DNA of 64,000 nt, taken from Apoderus coryli (lineage: Eukaryota; Arthropoda; Insecta; Coleoptera; Attelabidae). Location: NCBI GenBank assembly GCA_911728435.2, contig OU452199.1:6272860-6336859 (forward strand), written 5' to 3'. The notes under the pieces were generated by a model that did no database searches, had not been told where the DNA came from, and worked only from the letters and a program-made list of their open reading frames with translations. A program made the translations under genes and the position numbers. This document shows positions 35,504 through 46,500 of the stretch, piece by piece (position 1 is the first letter of the stretch; every line of letters starts with the position of its first letter).

Positions 35504-38500
35504 GAAGCGTTCGGGGGAACAAGGTACACAAGCCACATTTTTTAAAAAATTGAGATTAGTATAAGAAATTCTTTCTTAACAAAGTCACAAGCCATAGTAA
35601 AAAAAGTTCTACAAAAATCGCAGAGATGGTGCCACAGTCCCCATAAATTCTTGTTGCCTAAATCGAATATCAAGCACATTTTTAACCAAGAAAGTCATAA
35701 GCCATAAGAGAGGCAAGATGGCCGCACAGCAACAGCTGTCCGTAAAACGAAAAGTGTTTGAAAACGGCATTTCCAGCGACGATTCTAGAAGTGATTTCGA
35801 CTCGGATGATAGTGTAAAGGACAAGGATTATTGTCCAGTAGCTGATACCTCTGGTTCTTCATCCGAAGACGATGTATCGGTAAGTCATTAAAAATGAGGC
35901 TTGTGACCTTTTTGCCCTTTTTTTTTTGTGGCATGTGTACTTTTACTACTGGATATTGCAAATTATATTTTTTTGTGTTTAACCCAGCCCAGACTGAATT
36001 TTTGACTGAATAGTAAGGTTTAATAATTCGAATAGAACCTGATTGTACATAAAGTTAAATTTAAATCCGGGTTGCATGTACTAAAAATCCATTTCACACT
36101 TTATGTGGCTTGTGCCGTTTTTGACTGGACAAAATAAGCCAGTTACTTTATGTGGAATATTATGTTTTTTAGTCTAAATAAATAATATTTTTTCAGTCTG
36201 AGTCACGAAATGATGAAGTTAATGTGTCTAGGGGTGCTCTAGAAACACCTGACAAGGCCACCCCATCACGGTGGAGAAAACAAAATCTTCAATGTAGGAA
36301 GAAAAACAAAGCAAAAATTAAGCGAAATCTGGGGCACAGTTATATAAGTGTTAGAGGGAAGAATGTAGGTGATAGGAAGATTGGTCCTCCCTGCAAATGC
36401 CAAAAAAAGTGTAGAGAGAAGGTGGCTGGAAATGAAGAGGGTATTTTTAATTCCTTTTGGAATGTGGGTAGCTATAAAGAACAAAACACATATCTTTTTG
36501 GTTCAATCAAAGCTGTACCAAAAAAACGTTCTTATAAGAAAAAAACAAAAAGGCAAGAATCGTCGAGAAAAATAAATTTTGAGTATTTTACTAAGGTGAA
36601 TGGGTTAGACATACAACTCTGCAAACAAGAGTTTTTATCGATACACGGGCTACAAAATTCTTCAAAACGGGTGCGACTTATTTGCAAACAGATTGCAGAT
36701 GGAAGAAGTGTTCCAAAAACTGACGAACGTGGAAAGCATCAGACTAGACCCAACAGGATACCATTAGAACTAGTACAATCGGTTCATGATCACATCAATG
36801 CGTTTCCAAAATATGTTAGCCACTACAGTAGGAAAAAGAATCCCAATAGAGTGTACTTAGATCACAACGTTTCTGTTTCTGCACTCTACAAAGATTTTTA
36901 TCTTGACTGGTGTAAAGAAAAAAAACTTACTCCGGTCAAAGAAGATATGTACAGAAGGGTATTTTGTAATGAATATAATATCGGTTTCAAACTTCCGAAA
37001 AGTGACACCTGTCATACATGTGATTCTCTAAATATTTTGATTCAGACACAAGAAAAGGATAAAAACGATGAAGAAGTAAGAAGATTAAAAACAGAACTAG
37101 AGCTTCATCATAGACGGGCAGATGGTATGCAGAAGAGTTTAAAACAGGAAGTAGAATCAGCCAAAGCTAATGGAGACAAAATTGTGATTACTTTTGACTT
37201 ACAACAAACTCTGCCTACCCCGAGCTTAACTGTTGGTCCTGCTTTCTATTTGCGTAAGGCTTGGACCTATAATCTTGGTGTCCACGACTGCGTTAGTGGA
37301 AAAGCAACAATGTTTATGTGGACAGAAACCATCGCTAAGCGAGGTAGTGAAGAAATTGCTAGTATTTTACTTAAATACCTTTTCTCCAAGGATCCAACAG
37401 GTGAAAAGAATCTTGTGGTGTTTACAGACAATTGCGGTGGGCAAAATAAAAATTGGCATATAATGTCACTATGGTTGCAGCTCGTGCGAGAAAATAAATT
37501 TAGGTCCATTGAGCATAGGTTTCTTATATCCGGTCATACTTATCTACCCTGTGACAGGGATTTTGCTCTTATAGAAAAGCATAAGAAATATCTAGGACAA
37601 ATTTTTTGTCCTGAAGACTGGTATAAAGCTGTGCAGAAGAGCAAACGGGTTAATCCGTTCGATGTTGTTATTATGAAACAGAGTGACTTTTTTTCTTTAG
37701 AGAGCATTCCTATAGCGAAAAAAAAATTAACTGACGATAAACAACCGTTGCAGTTTAACAAAGCACTATGTTTGCGCTTCGAGTCCCAAAATCCTAATAT
37801 GATATTAGTCAAACATGAGTTAAACGGTAATTTTAAACAAGTGAATGTTGGAAAACGGGGAAACAAGCTGTGCCTACAATCCAATGAAATTTTAAGAAAT
37901 TTGAAAAGAAAATATGACAAGCCTGTAGAGATTAACAGCAAAAAGGTAAAGGATTTAGAAAACCTTATGCAATACATACCACCTGCTAACCAAAACTTTT
38001 ACTTAGACATTTTTAAAACTGCTGGGATGTCAGTTACCAAATATGCAAGTACCGAACCGGATGATGTCGAGTATGTTGATGGCGATACTCGTATAGATTT
38101 AGACTTTGATGAAGACTAAATGTTTTCAATTTTTTTAGTCAGAAATTTGAACTTATTTTTGTTATTTTTTTTAGTTTATTATGTTACACATTTAGGTACC
38201 TTAGTATAAAACCAACTAGAGGTTTATTTTGATTAAAATACCTAATTTAAATCTACTAACGCCGACAAGAATAAGACTTTAAGTTTTTTTGTTTAGTTTC
38301 TTTCATTAAATTTAAAAAGATTTGTACGTGTTCTTAATAATAACTTTTAGTTCTTAAGATCGACAAAGTGTAGCGAAATGTATTTATAAGGCAAAAATAA
38401 GTGTAATATTTTTAGAGGCATAAAAGTCACAAGCCACACTTTTTTTACTATTTTCTAAATATATATTTTTTCAAAATCAAATTTGGCATTCTTTCAATAC

Positions 38501-38654
38501 AGGATGATAAATATTCCGATTATCTATAAGTGTGGTAAAAGATTGTTACTTTAAAAACGCATTCCTGATTTCAGGATTTAATTGAAACTTTAAAACCTCT
38601 TTTTCTCAATTAAAGGTAAATGTGGCTTATGTACCTTGTTCCCCCGAGCGCTTC
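35504..38654 (+). mobile_element. Nested 3.15-kb DNA transposon with own TIRs
   Basis: GAAGCG(T/C)TCGGGGGAACAAGG at 35504 is matched in reverse complement by CCTTGTTCCCCCGAGCGCTTC ending at 38654; the repeat extends to ACAAGCCACATTT, some 36 bp with two mismatches. AATT flanks both ends (35500-35503 and 38655-38658) and may be a 4-bp duplication, though being palindromic it could belong to the repeat. The motif (A)CAAGCCA(C/T)A recurs near both ends (35527, 35584, 35694, 38426, 38620), suggesting transposase-binding sites. Confidence 0.8.
35718..38119 (+). CDS. Two-exon DDE-like transposase, 694 aa
   Basis: Exon 1 is 35718-35879 (ATG, 54 codons, acidic: SSDDSRSDFDSDDS). The intron 35880-36196 has GTAAGT and TTTTTTCAG and is in phase 0; exon 2 is 36197-38119. 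The N-terminal half is basic with a Cys cluster (PPCKCQKKC) and FNSFWNVGS / TYLFGSI blocks, then FLSIHGLQNSSKRVR, SHYSRKKNPNRVYL and a second Cys pair DTCHTCDSL. A coiled coil (about 325-365) precedes a likely RNase-H-fold core: VITFDLQQ (D388), VVFTDNCGGQNKN (D465) and CDRDFALIEKHKK (E514). Proteins of this kind are widespread in insects and cnidarians and usually labelled uncharacterised. The triad is my inference. No internal stop, so the copy may be functional. Confidence 0.8.
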
Positions 38655-38827
38655 AATTGAATAGTGATTTAAAGAAGGTATTTTGACTATAGAATCGTTT
38701 AGCAAATAAAATTAGTAGGTATATTACTGGTAGGTAGGTACTTGCTTTTTTTTTGATACGGTATATTTTGTAATATTTACGTAGGTAATTTATTTGGAAG
38801 GAAATTGTTATTTCAATAAATTATACA
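38655..38827. promoter_or_regulatory. Immediate upstream region of the foldback transposase gene
   Basis: AT-rich sequence between the nested element and ATG 38828 (context TACAATGAG). No convincing TATA box or splice acceptor was identified. Confidence 0.3.
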
Positions 38828-41800
38828 ATGAGTGACACTACGAGGAAAAGTTATTTAGAAAAAATTCTCAATGCAACTTTAAAATTATGTCCCGAAATAA
38901 GTTTTGATACACTTTCTGCGTTAAAAAGTAATGACCCTATATTGCGTCAAATATCTAACGAATTAAGTACAACTAAGAAAAAAGTATTTCCAAATACAAT
39001 TTTTCTTTATATTAAACGAAACACCGACAAATTTAAACAGGTACTTGAACATAATAACCATTATACAAAACAAACTTTAAAAACAACAACTTTTAAGTAT
39101 TTGACCAATAGTAAATTTTCACCGCGCGATTTTCATGATGCAGGTGGGTATTGGGGAGATGTCAAATCTTTTTATGGAAACCTATGTAAAATTTTAAATA
39201 GAAAAAACTCTCTTGCGAATAGAAAGTTAATTCATACAATATGTTCGAAATATTGTAAAACAATCGGTGTTTCTCAAGTTATAGTTTGCTCAACTCCAAT
39301 ATTAGATAATGCAGAAATAATTAACGATATCTGGAAACCTTTATCGCCAATTCAAAATTATCATAGCAGCAACAATTCACTGCAGGAATTTGAATGTGTA
39401 ACTTCAGCGTCTTCGAGTAATTTTCAAATAAATATTAATAACAGTGATGACCCTAAGAAGCCAATAATTGTTGTACCCACTCCTGAAAAAAAAATAGTAC
39501 CTCTTGAATTAATTAATGCAAAGCATGAAACTGATGAACTTTTACCTCGTGGTACTGAAAATGTTTCTAGTCTTCCAAATTGTACTTATACAGATTGTCA
39601 TTATTTAGAAGGAACATTTTCAATTTCAGAAAAAGCATGGCAGTTAATATCACAAAAATCTAAATTAAATTCTTTTTTTGCTCCCTAATATTTGAAACAA
39701 GAAATTTTTCAATCAGCCAATAATACGTGTAATATAGTTTTTAAATATACGAATTACGCTAAACGAAATACAACAATTTTTGCTGTCTGTAAACATAATA
39801 CATATAAATGCAAAAAATTCAAAATTATTATTCATCCCAATTTAGTTGTTAATGTATACAGTTCAGGATTGAACTTTTCTCATCATGAATTTTTGACATC
39901 ATACTCAAAGGGTATAAATCGTGTTTTGAAAATGCAAGATTGTTTAAGTAAAAAACCATCTGTAACTAAAGCTAATGATATTATAAATTGTAACTCACAA
40001 TTCATTTTAAAAACTAAAAACCTTGGTGAAATTAAATCAGACGCAACTGTTCGCAAAATCAGATCGGAAGCATTAGCGCAATTGGATAGAGATAAAGATG
40101 ATATTCTAGACTTAATAAAAATGCAGCGTGATCATCCAGAGTACTTACAAGAAGTAAGTATTCCATTTTGTGTCAAGACGTACAGTATGGAACAACTAAC
40201 CATTTTGAAAAACCAACAAAATCTTATTGGCATTCCTCCCATTATTCATTTTGACGCAACTGGGAGTATCGTACGAAAAATAAATTCAATGGATAATAGA
40301 GTTTATTTATATTCCGGAGTCATAAATCATTTACAGAATAGGAGAATTGTGCCTATTTTTGAAATGTTGTCATCTAATCATAACTCTAAAACAATATTTA
40401 AAATTTTCAACGACTTTCGAACTCTCTGTGAAGAGAATAATAAATGGCCAGCTTTTGGCGCTGTTGTTACAGACTTTTCATTTGCAAACATTCACGCGAT
40501 TACCAGAGCATGCAATCGTCTAATACTTGACGAATATTTGGAATTAGCTTTTGAAGTCGCGTTTAATAGAAAACATTTGGATTCTAATGTAATTACTATA
40601 CATATGTGTTGCGCCCACTTTATGAAAATGGTGTCCAAAGATGTTGCTCTGTATTTTAAGGACGAAAAACAGACTCAAGGAATTTTAAAAAACTTGTTGG
40701 CTGTTTGTATTCTTCAAAGTGATATTAATGTAATTTCTGATTGGTTTGTTGATTTAGCAACACTTTTGTTATCCGTCAATATCAATGAGCACGTTATTCT
40801 CGCTAAAACTCGTTTATTTGCCATGCATAATAATACTGAAAATACTGACAATATTAATATTGATATTTCTGTTGCCTCTGTCGATGAAAGTGAAACTGCC
40901 CTATATAAACGCAGTCCCTTTTATAAATTTTTCAAAACCTTGTTCGATAAACATGTAGTGGTGTCTAGTGAAGGAAGTAACTTAGAAAACAATGTATTTT
41001 ATAACCCTGAATTTTTAAACTTAATTTTAATTAAATATATGCCATTTTGCCCATTGTGGGCGGGAATTTTAATCAGAAAAAAATACAATATTGACAGGTT
41101 AAGTAACTCGGTTGTGGAAAATTATTTTGGACAATTAAAAAATATTTTATTGGAGGGTCAAAAAAATCTAAAAGCATCTCGATTTATTAGAAAAAGTAGG
41201 GTAAATGTGCTTTCCATTTATAAAGAAATTCAGCTAAATATCCCAAAAAAAGGACTTGCGAGAAAAAGGCTTTTCAGTGAAGATTTCAATGCAAATGAGC
41301 ATACTTCTCAAGAAAATTGGTGTAAAAGACCGAAGACATCAATTTCCACACACTTTTCTGGAAATTATTTAAAATGTTTCCAGAACGTTGGTCACAATGA
41401 TACTGTAGACGATAAATGCTTGTATTGCTTACGCGGAAGGCTAGATGCAACTGCCGACTGGGTGCAATGCGATATGTGTAATGGTTGGATTCATCAGAAT
41501 TGTGATTCTTCTACGCTAGAAAAATCTTATTCTGGCGAATTCATGTGCCGCCTTTGTTTAAGCAATCCAAATGTCGATGTGAACAATATACACCGAGAGG
41601 ATGATATATCAGTTATCCTTCGTGACAAGTGTTCGGAACATTTACAAACATTGAAACTGTCCCCTCGATCGATGAATTTGCTTCAAGAAGAAACCTTAGC
41701 ACAAAGGAGCTCTAATGTCTGGGTTAAGGAACGACAAGTTCGCCTAACCGCTTCAAATTTTGGCAAAGTTTTCACAGCTTCTAGTGAAAATTTAGCTAAA

Positions 41801-43150
41801 CAAATATTGAAGAACAGCAATTTGTATAATATTCCTTCAGTAAATTACGGAGTTTGTAATGAAAATAATGCCATTAAATTATATGTGTCTCGAACCAAAT
41901 CTCATTTCAAAAAAGCGGGCCTTGTTATTCATAAGCAATATATTTATTTAGCAGGATCTCCCGATGGTTTCATTGATGATGATGGATTGATTGAAGTCAA
42001 GTGCCCTTATAGCATTAGAAACTCCAAAATTGAAGTAAATAGCCTGTCTTACTTAGATTCTTGTGGGAACTTGAAAACTAAACATGAATATTATTGCCAA
42101 ATTCAAGGACTTCTAGAAATAACTAATCGACCTTGGTGTGATTTCGTTATTTACACTAAGTTGGACATGAAAATTGAAAGAATTCGTAGGGACCCCAAAT
42201 TCTGGAACATTATGTTTCCCCGATTAAAAAGTTTTTATTATTTCTATTATATGCCAGCTTTGTTACTACCATCTCGTGAATTTCCATTATTTACTATGAG
42301 AAAATGGACAACACTACATGATATAATTTGTCTTCCCAATGGCTTGGTTAATAACATTAATTTTTATCAAAACGTAGATCGTGAATATGTTGTTGCCACT
42401 TTTGATGTCAGGGATATCACCATAAAGGAGCTTTTATTTTCGGATTTTAACTCATTGTCTGGCAAGTCGTGGCTAACGGGAACTACAGTTACTTTGGCAA
42501 TGATAGCTTTGGATAAATTTCGCACATTCACAATTATCGAGGATTTTATCGGCACAGAAATATTCAAAAACTTCAGTTCATTTTCCACTGATTTTTTAAA
42601 AAAAGTAAAATTTTTTAATAAGCCTATTGCAATGCCTATAGTTGTCGGTGGTAATCATTTTTGTTTAATATTAATAGATTTTCAATTAAAAACTTTTGTT
42701 TATTTGGATCCCATGGGTTCATCACGTAAAACTGCAGAAATCTATTATGAAAAATTTAAACATTTTATGAATCAATATGAGGCAATTTTCGACGATCCGT
42801 TCGATTACAACGAGTTTTCAATTATTTCCCGCCCCCATCTAATTCAAATGGATCAATATAATTGCGGTCCGTATATTATATATTTTTTTAATAACATTTT
42901 AGAACAGAAGCCTCTTGATCAGTCATGTGATATTGATTCTTACAGGGATAGAATAAAACAGATTATTTTAGATACATCATCGGATATGAAATGTAAATGT
43001 TTATTATGTGGACGTAACGTTGTCGATAAATCAATTTCTCTAAATTGTCAATTTTGCCACAGAATTGTTCATACTATATGCAACAATTCGTTAAATGAAA
43101 AGTTAAATTTTATTGAATGCAGCATGTGTGCTTTGTGCAGAAGATACTAA
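38828..43150 (+). CDS. Mutator-like transposase with PHD, YqaJ and Ulp1 domains (one in-frame TAA)
   Basis: ATG 38828 opens 286 codons ending at TAA 39686-39688. The same frame resumes at once and runs 1152 codons from 39692 (no ATG at the resumption), so both parts are one gene of about 1440 codons. Numbering from 39692: a Cys-rich DNA-binding-like start; DDE core HFDATG (D188), VVTDFS (D261), CCAHFMK (C/DxxH motif, 306-309), VVENYFGQL (E476); PHD finger CLYC...CDMCNGWIH...MCRLC (576-620); a YqaJ-type nuclease with RLTASNFGKV, GSPDGF and IEVKCP (E768, PD-(D/E)XK). A Ulp1-type protease follows with NHF (H989), YLDP (D1006) and QYNCGP (C1058); last is a Cys-rich finger (1103-1150). AATAAA lies at 43329. 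C/DxxH between the second Asp and Glu is shared by the hAT, MULE, P and Rehavkus-type transposases. Confidence 0.8.
39686..39688 (+). other. In-frame TAA splitting the transposase frame
   Basis: Context CCC-TAA-TAT-TTG. The frame is open for 858 bases before and 3456 bases after with no other stop. No GT-AG intron spans it convincingly. Either a recent nonsense mutation or a read-through site. Confidence 0.75.
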
Positions 43151-43518
43151 GTAATTATACAATACAGTCCAACAAAAAAAAACATATTAATTTTAGCTTA
43201 TTGAAATTCGGGGTATGTGGGCGAAATGTTAAATTTAATTAAAAAAAGGTTTATTAGTGTCAACCAAAAGTTAACATGATATGAGTTTGAATAATTGTAG
43301 AGCGTGCCCTGTAGGAAAAGAAGTATGAAATAAAGATAATAATTTAATAATCTGATTGAGTTTTTTTAATACATTTTAGCACTAAAAATGTCATTTTTAT
43401 TTCAAATAAAGTTCTTTGAATTGATGAATTATAACATCAGCAAATATTTGAATACATTCGAACGATACATTTTTAGTGCTAAATTATATTTTCATGGCGT
43501 AGCAAAACATATATTTTT
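43151..43518. other. 3' region of the transposase gene
   Basis: Contains AATAAA at 43329-43334 and non-coding sequence up to the right array. Confidence 0.55.
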
Positions 43519-46500
43519 ATAGAGGACATAGGGTTGACTACTTACAGTATTAATTTCAAGAATGCACGCTTTGCCAGTTTTTAGATATGAGGCCAGCAGT
43601 TAAATGTTGCTCGCGGGGGAAAAAATAAATAGTACGGCTCTGACGGGGTGTTAGTGATTCTGACATATATTTTTGATAAGGACATAGGGTTGACTACTTA
43701 CACTATTAATTTCAAGAATGCACGCTTTGCCAGTTTTTAGATATGAGGCCAGCAGTTAAATGTTGCTCGCGGGGGAAAAAATTAATAGTACGGCTTTGAC
43801 GGGGTGTTAGTGATTCTGACATATATTTTTGATAAGGACATAGGGTTGACTACTAACACTATTAATTTCAAGAATGCACGCTTTGCCAGTTTTTAGATAT
43901 GAGGCCAGCAGTTAAATGTTGCGGGCGGGGGAAAAAATATATAGTAGGGCTCTGACGGGGTGTTAGTGATTCTGACATATATTTTTAATAAGGACATAGT
44001 GTTGACTATTTACAGATTTAATTTCAAGAATGCACGCTTTGCCAGTTTTTAGATATGAGGTCAGCAGTTAAAAGTTGCTGGCGGGGAAAAAAATAAATAG
44101 TACGGCTCTGACGGGGTGTTAGTCATTCTGACATATATTTTTGATAAGGACATAGGGTTGACTACTAACACTATTAATTTCAAGAATGCACGCTTTGCCA
44201 GTTTTTAGATATGAGGCCAGCAGTTAAATGTTGCCGGCGGGGGAAAAATATATAGTACGGCTCTGACGGGGTGTTAGTGATTCTGACATATATTTTTGAT
44301 AAGGACATAGGGTTGACTACTAACACTATTAATTTCAAGAATGCACGCTTTGCCAGTTTTTAGATATGAGGCCAGCAGTTAAATGTTGCGGGCGGGGGAA
44401 AAAATATATAGTACGGCTCTGACGGGGTGTTAGTGATTCTGACATATATTTTTAATAAGGACATAGTGTTGACTATTTACAGATTTAATTTCAAGAATGC
44501 ACGCTTTGCCAGTTTTTAGATATGAGGTCAGCAGTTAAAAGTTGCTGGCGGGGAAAAAAATAAATAGTACGGCTCTGACGGGGTGTTAGTCATTCTGACA
44601 TATATTTTTGATAAGGACATAGGGTTGACTACTAACACTATTAATTTCAAGAATGCACGCTTTGCCAGTTTTTAGATATGAGGCCAGCAGTTAAATGTTG
44701 CCGGCGGGGGAAAAATATATAGTACGGCTCTGACGGGGTGTTAGTGATTCTGACATACATTTTTGATAAGGACATAGGGTTGACTACTTACACTATTAAT
44801 TTCAAGAATGCACGCTTTGCCAGTTTTTAGATATGAGGCCAGCAGTTAAATGTTGCTGGCGGGGGAAAAATATATAGTACGGCTCTGACGGGGTGTTAGT
44901 GATTCCGACATATATTTTTGATAAGGACATAGGGTTGACTACTAACACTATTAATTTCAAGAATGCACGCTTTGCCAGTTTTTAGATATGAGGTCAGCAG
45001 TTAAAAGTTGCTGGCGGGGGAAAAAATAAATAGTACGGCTCTGACGGGGTGTTAGTGATTCTGACATATATTTTTGATAAGGACATAGGGTTGACTACTA
45101 ACACTATTAATTTCAAGAATGCACGCTTTGCCAGTTTTTAGATATGAGGCCAGCAGTTAAATGTTGCTGGCGGGGGAAAAAATATATAGTACGGCTCTGA
45201 CGGGGTGTTAGTGATTCTGACATATATTTTTAATATGGACATAGTGTTGACTATTTACAGTAATAATTTCAAGAATGCACGCTTTGCCAGTTTTTGGATA
45301 TGAGGTCAGCAGTTAAAAGTTGCTGGCGGGGGAAAAAATAAATAGTACGGCTCTGACGGGGTGTTAGTGATTCTGACATATATTTTTGATAAGGACATAG
45401 GGTTGACTACTTACACTATTAATTTCAAGAATGCACGCTTTGCCAGTTTTTTGATATGAGGTCAGCAGTTAAAAGTTGCTGGCGGGGGAAAAAATAAATA
45501 GTACGGCTCTGACGGGGTGTTAGTGATTCTGACATATATTTTTGATAAGGACATAGGGTTGACTACTAACACTATTAATTTCAAGAATGCACGCTTTGCC
45601 AGTTTTTAGATATGAGGTCAGCAGTTAAATGTTGCTCGCGGGGGAAAAAATAATTAGTACGGCTCTGACGGGGTGTTAGTGATTCCGACATATATTTTTG
45701 ATAAGGACATAGGGTTGACTACTAACACTATTAATTTCAAGAATGCACGCTTTGCCAGTTTTTAGATATGAGGTCAGCAGTTAAAAGTTGCTGGCGGGGG
45801 AAAAAATAAATAGTACGGCTCTGACGGGGTGTTAGTGATTCTGACATATATTTTTGATAAGGACATAGGGTTGACTACTAACACTATTAATTTCAAGAAT
45901 GCACGCTTTGCCAGTTTTTAGATATGAGGTCAGCAGTTAAAAGTTGCTGGCGGGGGAAAAAATAAATAGTACGGCTCTGACGGGGTGTTAGTGATTCTGA
46001 CATATATTTTTGATAAGGACATAGGGTTGACTACTAACACTATTAATTTCAAGAATGCACGCTTTGCCAGTTTTTAGATATGAGGTCAGCAGTTGCAGCC
46101 GAAAGAAAAAAATATATAGTACGGCTCTGACGGGGTGTTAGTGATTCTGACATATATTTTTAATAAGGACATAGGGTTGACTACTTACACTATTAATTTC
46201 AAGAATGCACGCTTTGCCAGTTTTTTGATATGAGGTCAGCAGTTAAAAGTTGCTGGCGGGGGAAAAAATAAATAGTACGGCTCTGACGGGGTGTTAGTGA
46301 TTCTGACATATATTTTTGATAAGGACATAGGGTTGACTACTTACACTATTAATTTCAAGAATGCACGCTTTGCCAGTTTTTAGATATGAGGCCAGCAGTT
46401 AAATGTTGCTGGCGGGGAAAAAAATAAATAGTACGGCTCTGACGGGGTGTTAGTGATTCTGACATATATTTTTAATAAGGACATAGGGTTGACTACTTAC

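Noticed and set aside
36224..38119. 631-aa protein starting at 36224 as a separate single-exon gene
   Set aside because: That start is GTG; exon 1 at 35718-35879 joins in phase 0 through a good GT-AG intron.
1714..40000. Alternative genetic code or general stop read-through, because several ORFs carry one in-frame stop
   Set aside because: The stops include TAA, TAG and TGA, and the LINE copy at 20.2-21.1 kb has a sense codon at the equivalent site; ordinary pseudogene decay suffices.
39692..43150. The 1152-codon frame as an independent gene
   Set aside because: It has no ATG near its start and shares the frame of the preceding 286-codon ORF, separated only by TAA-TAT.
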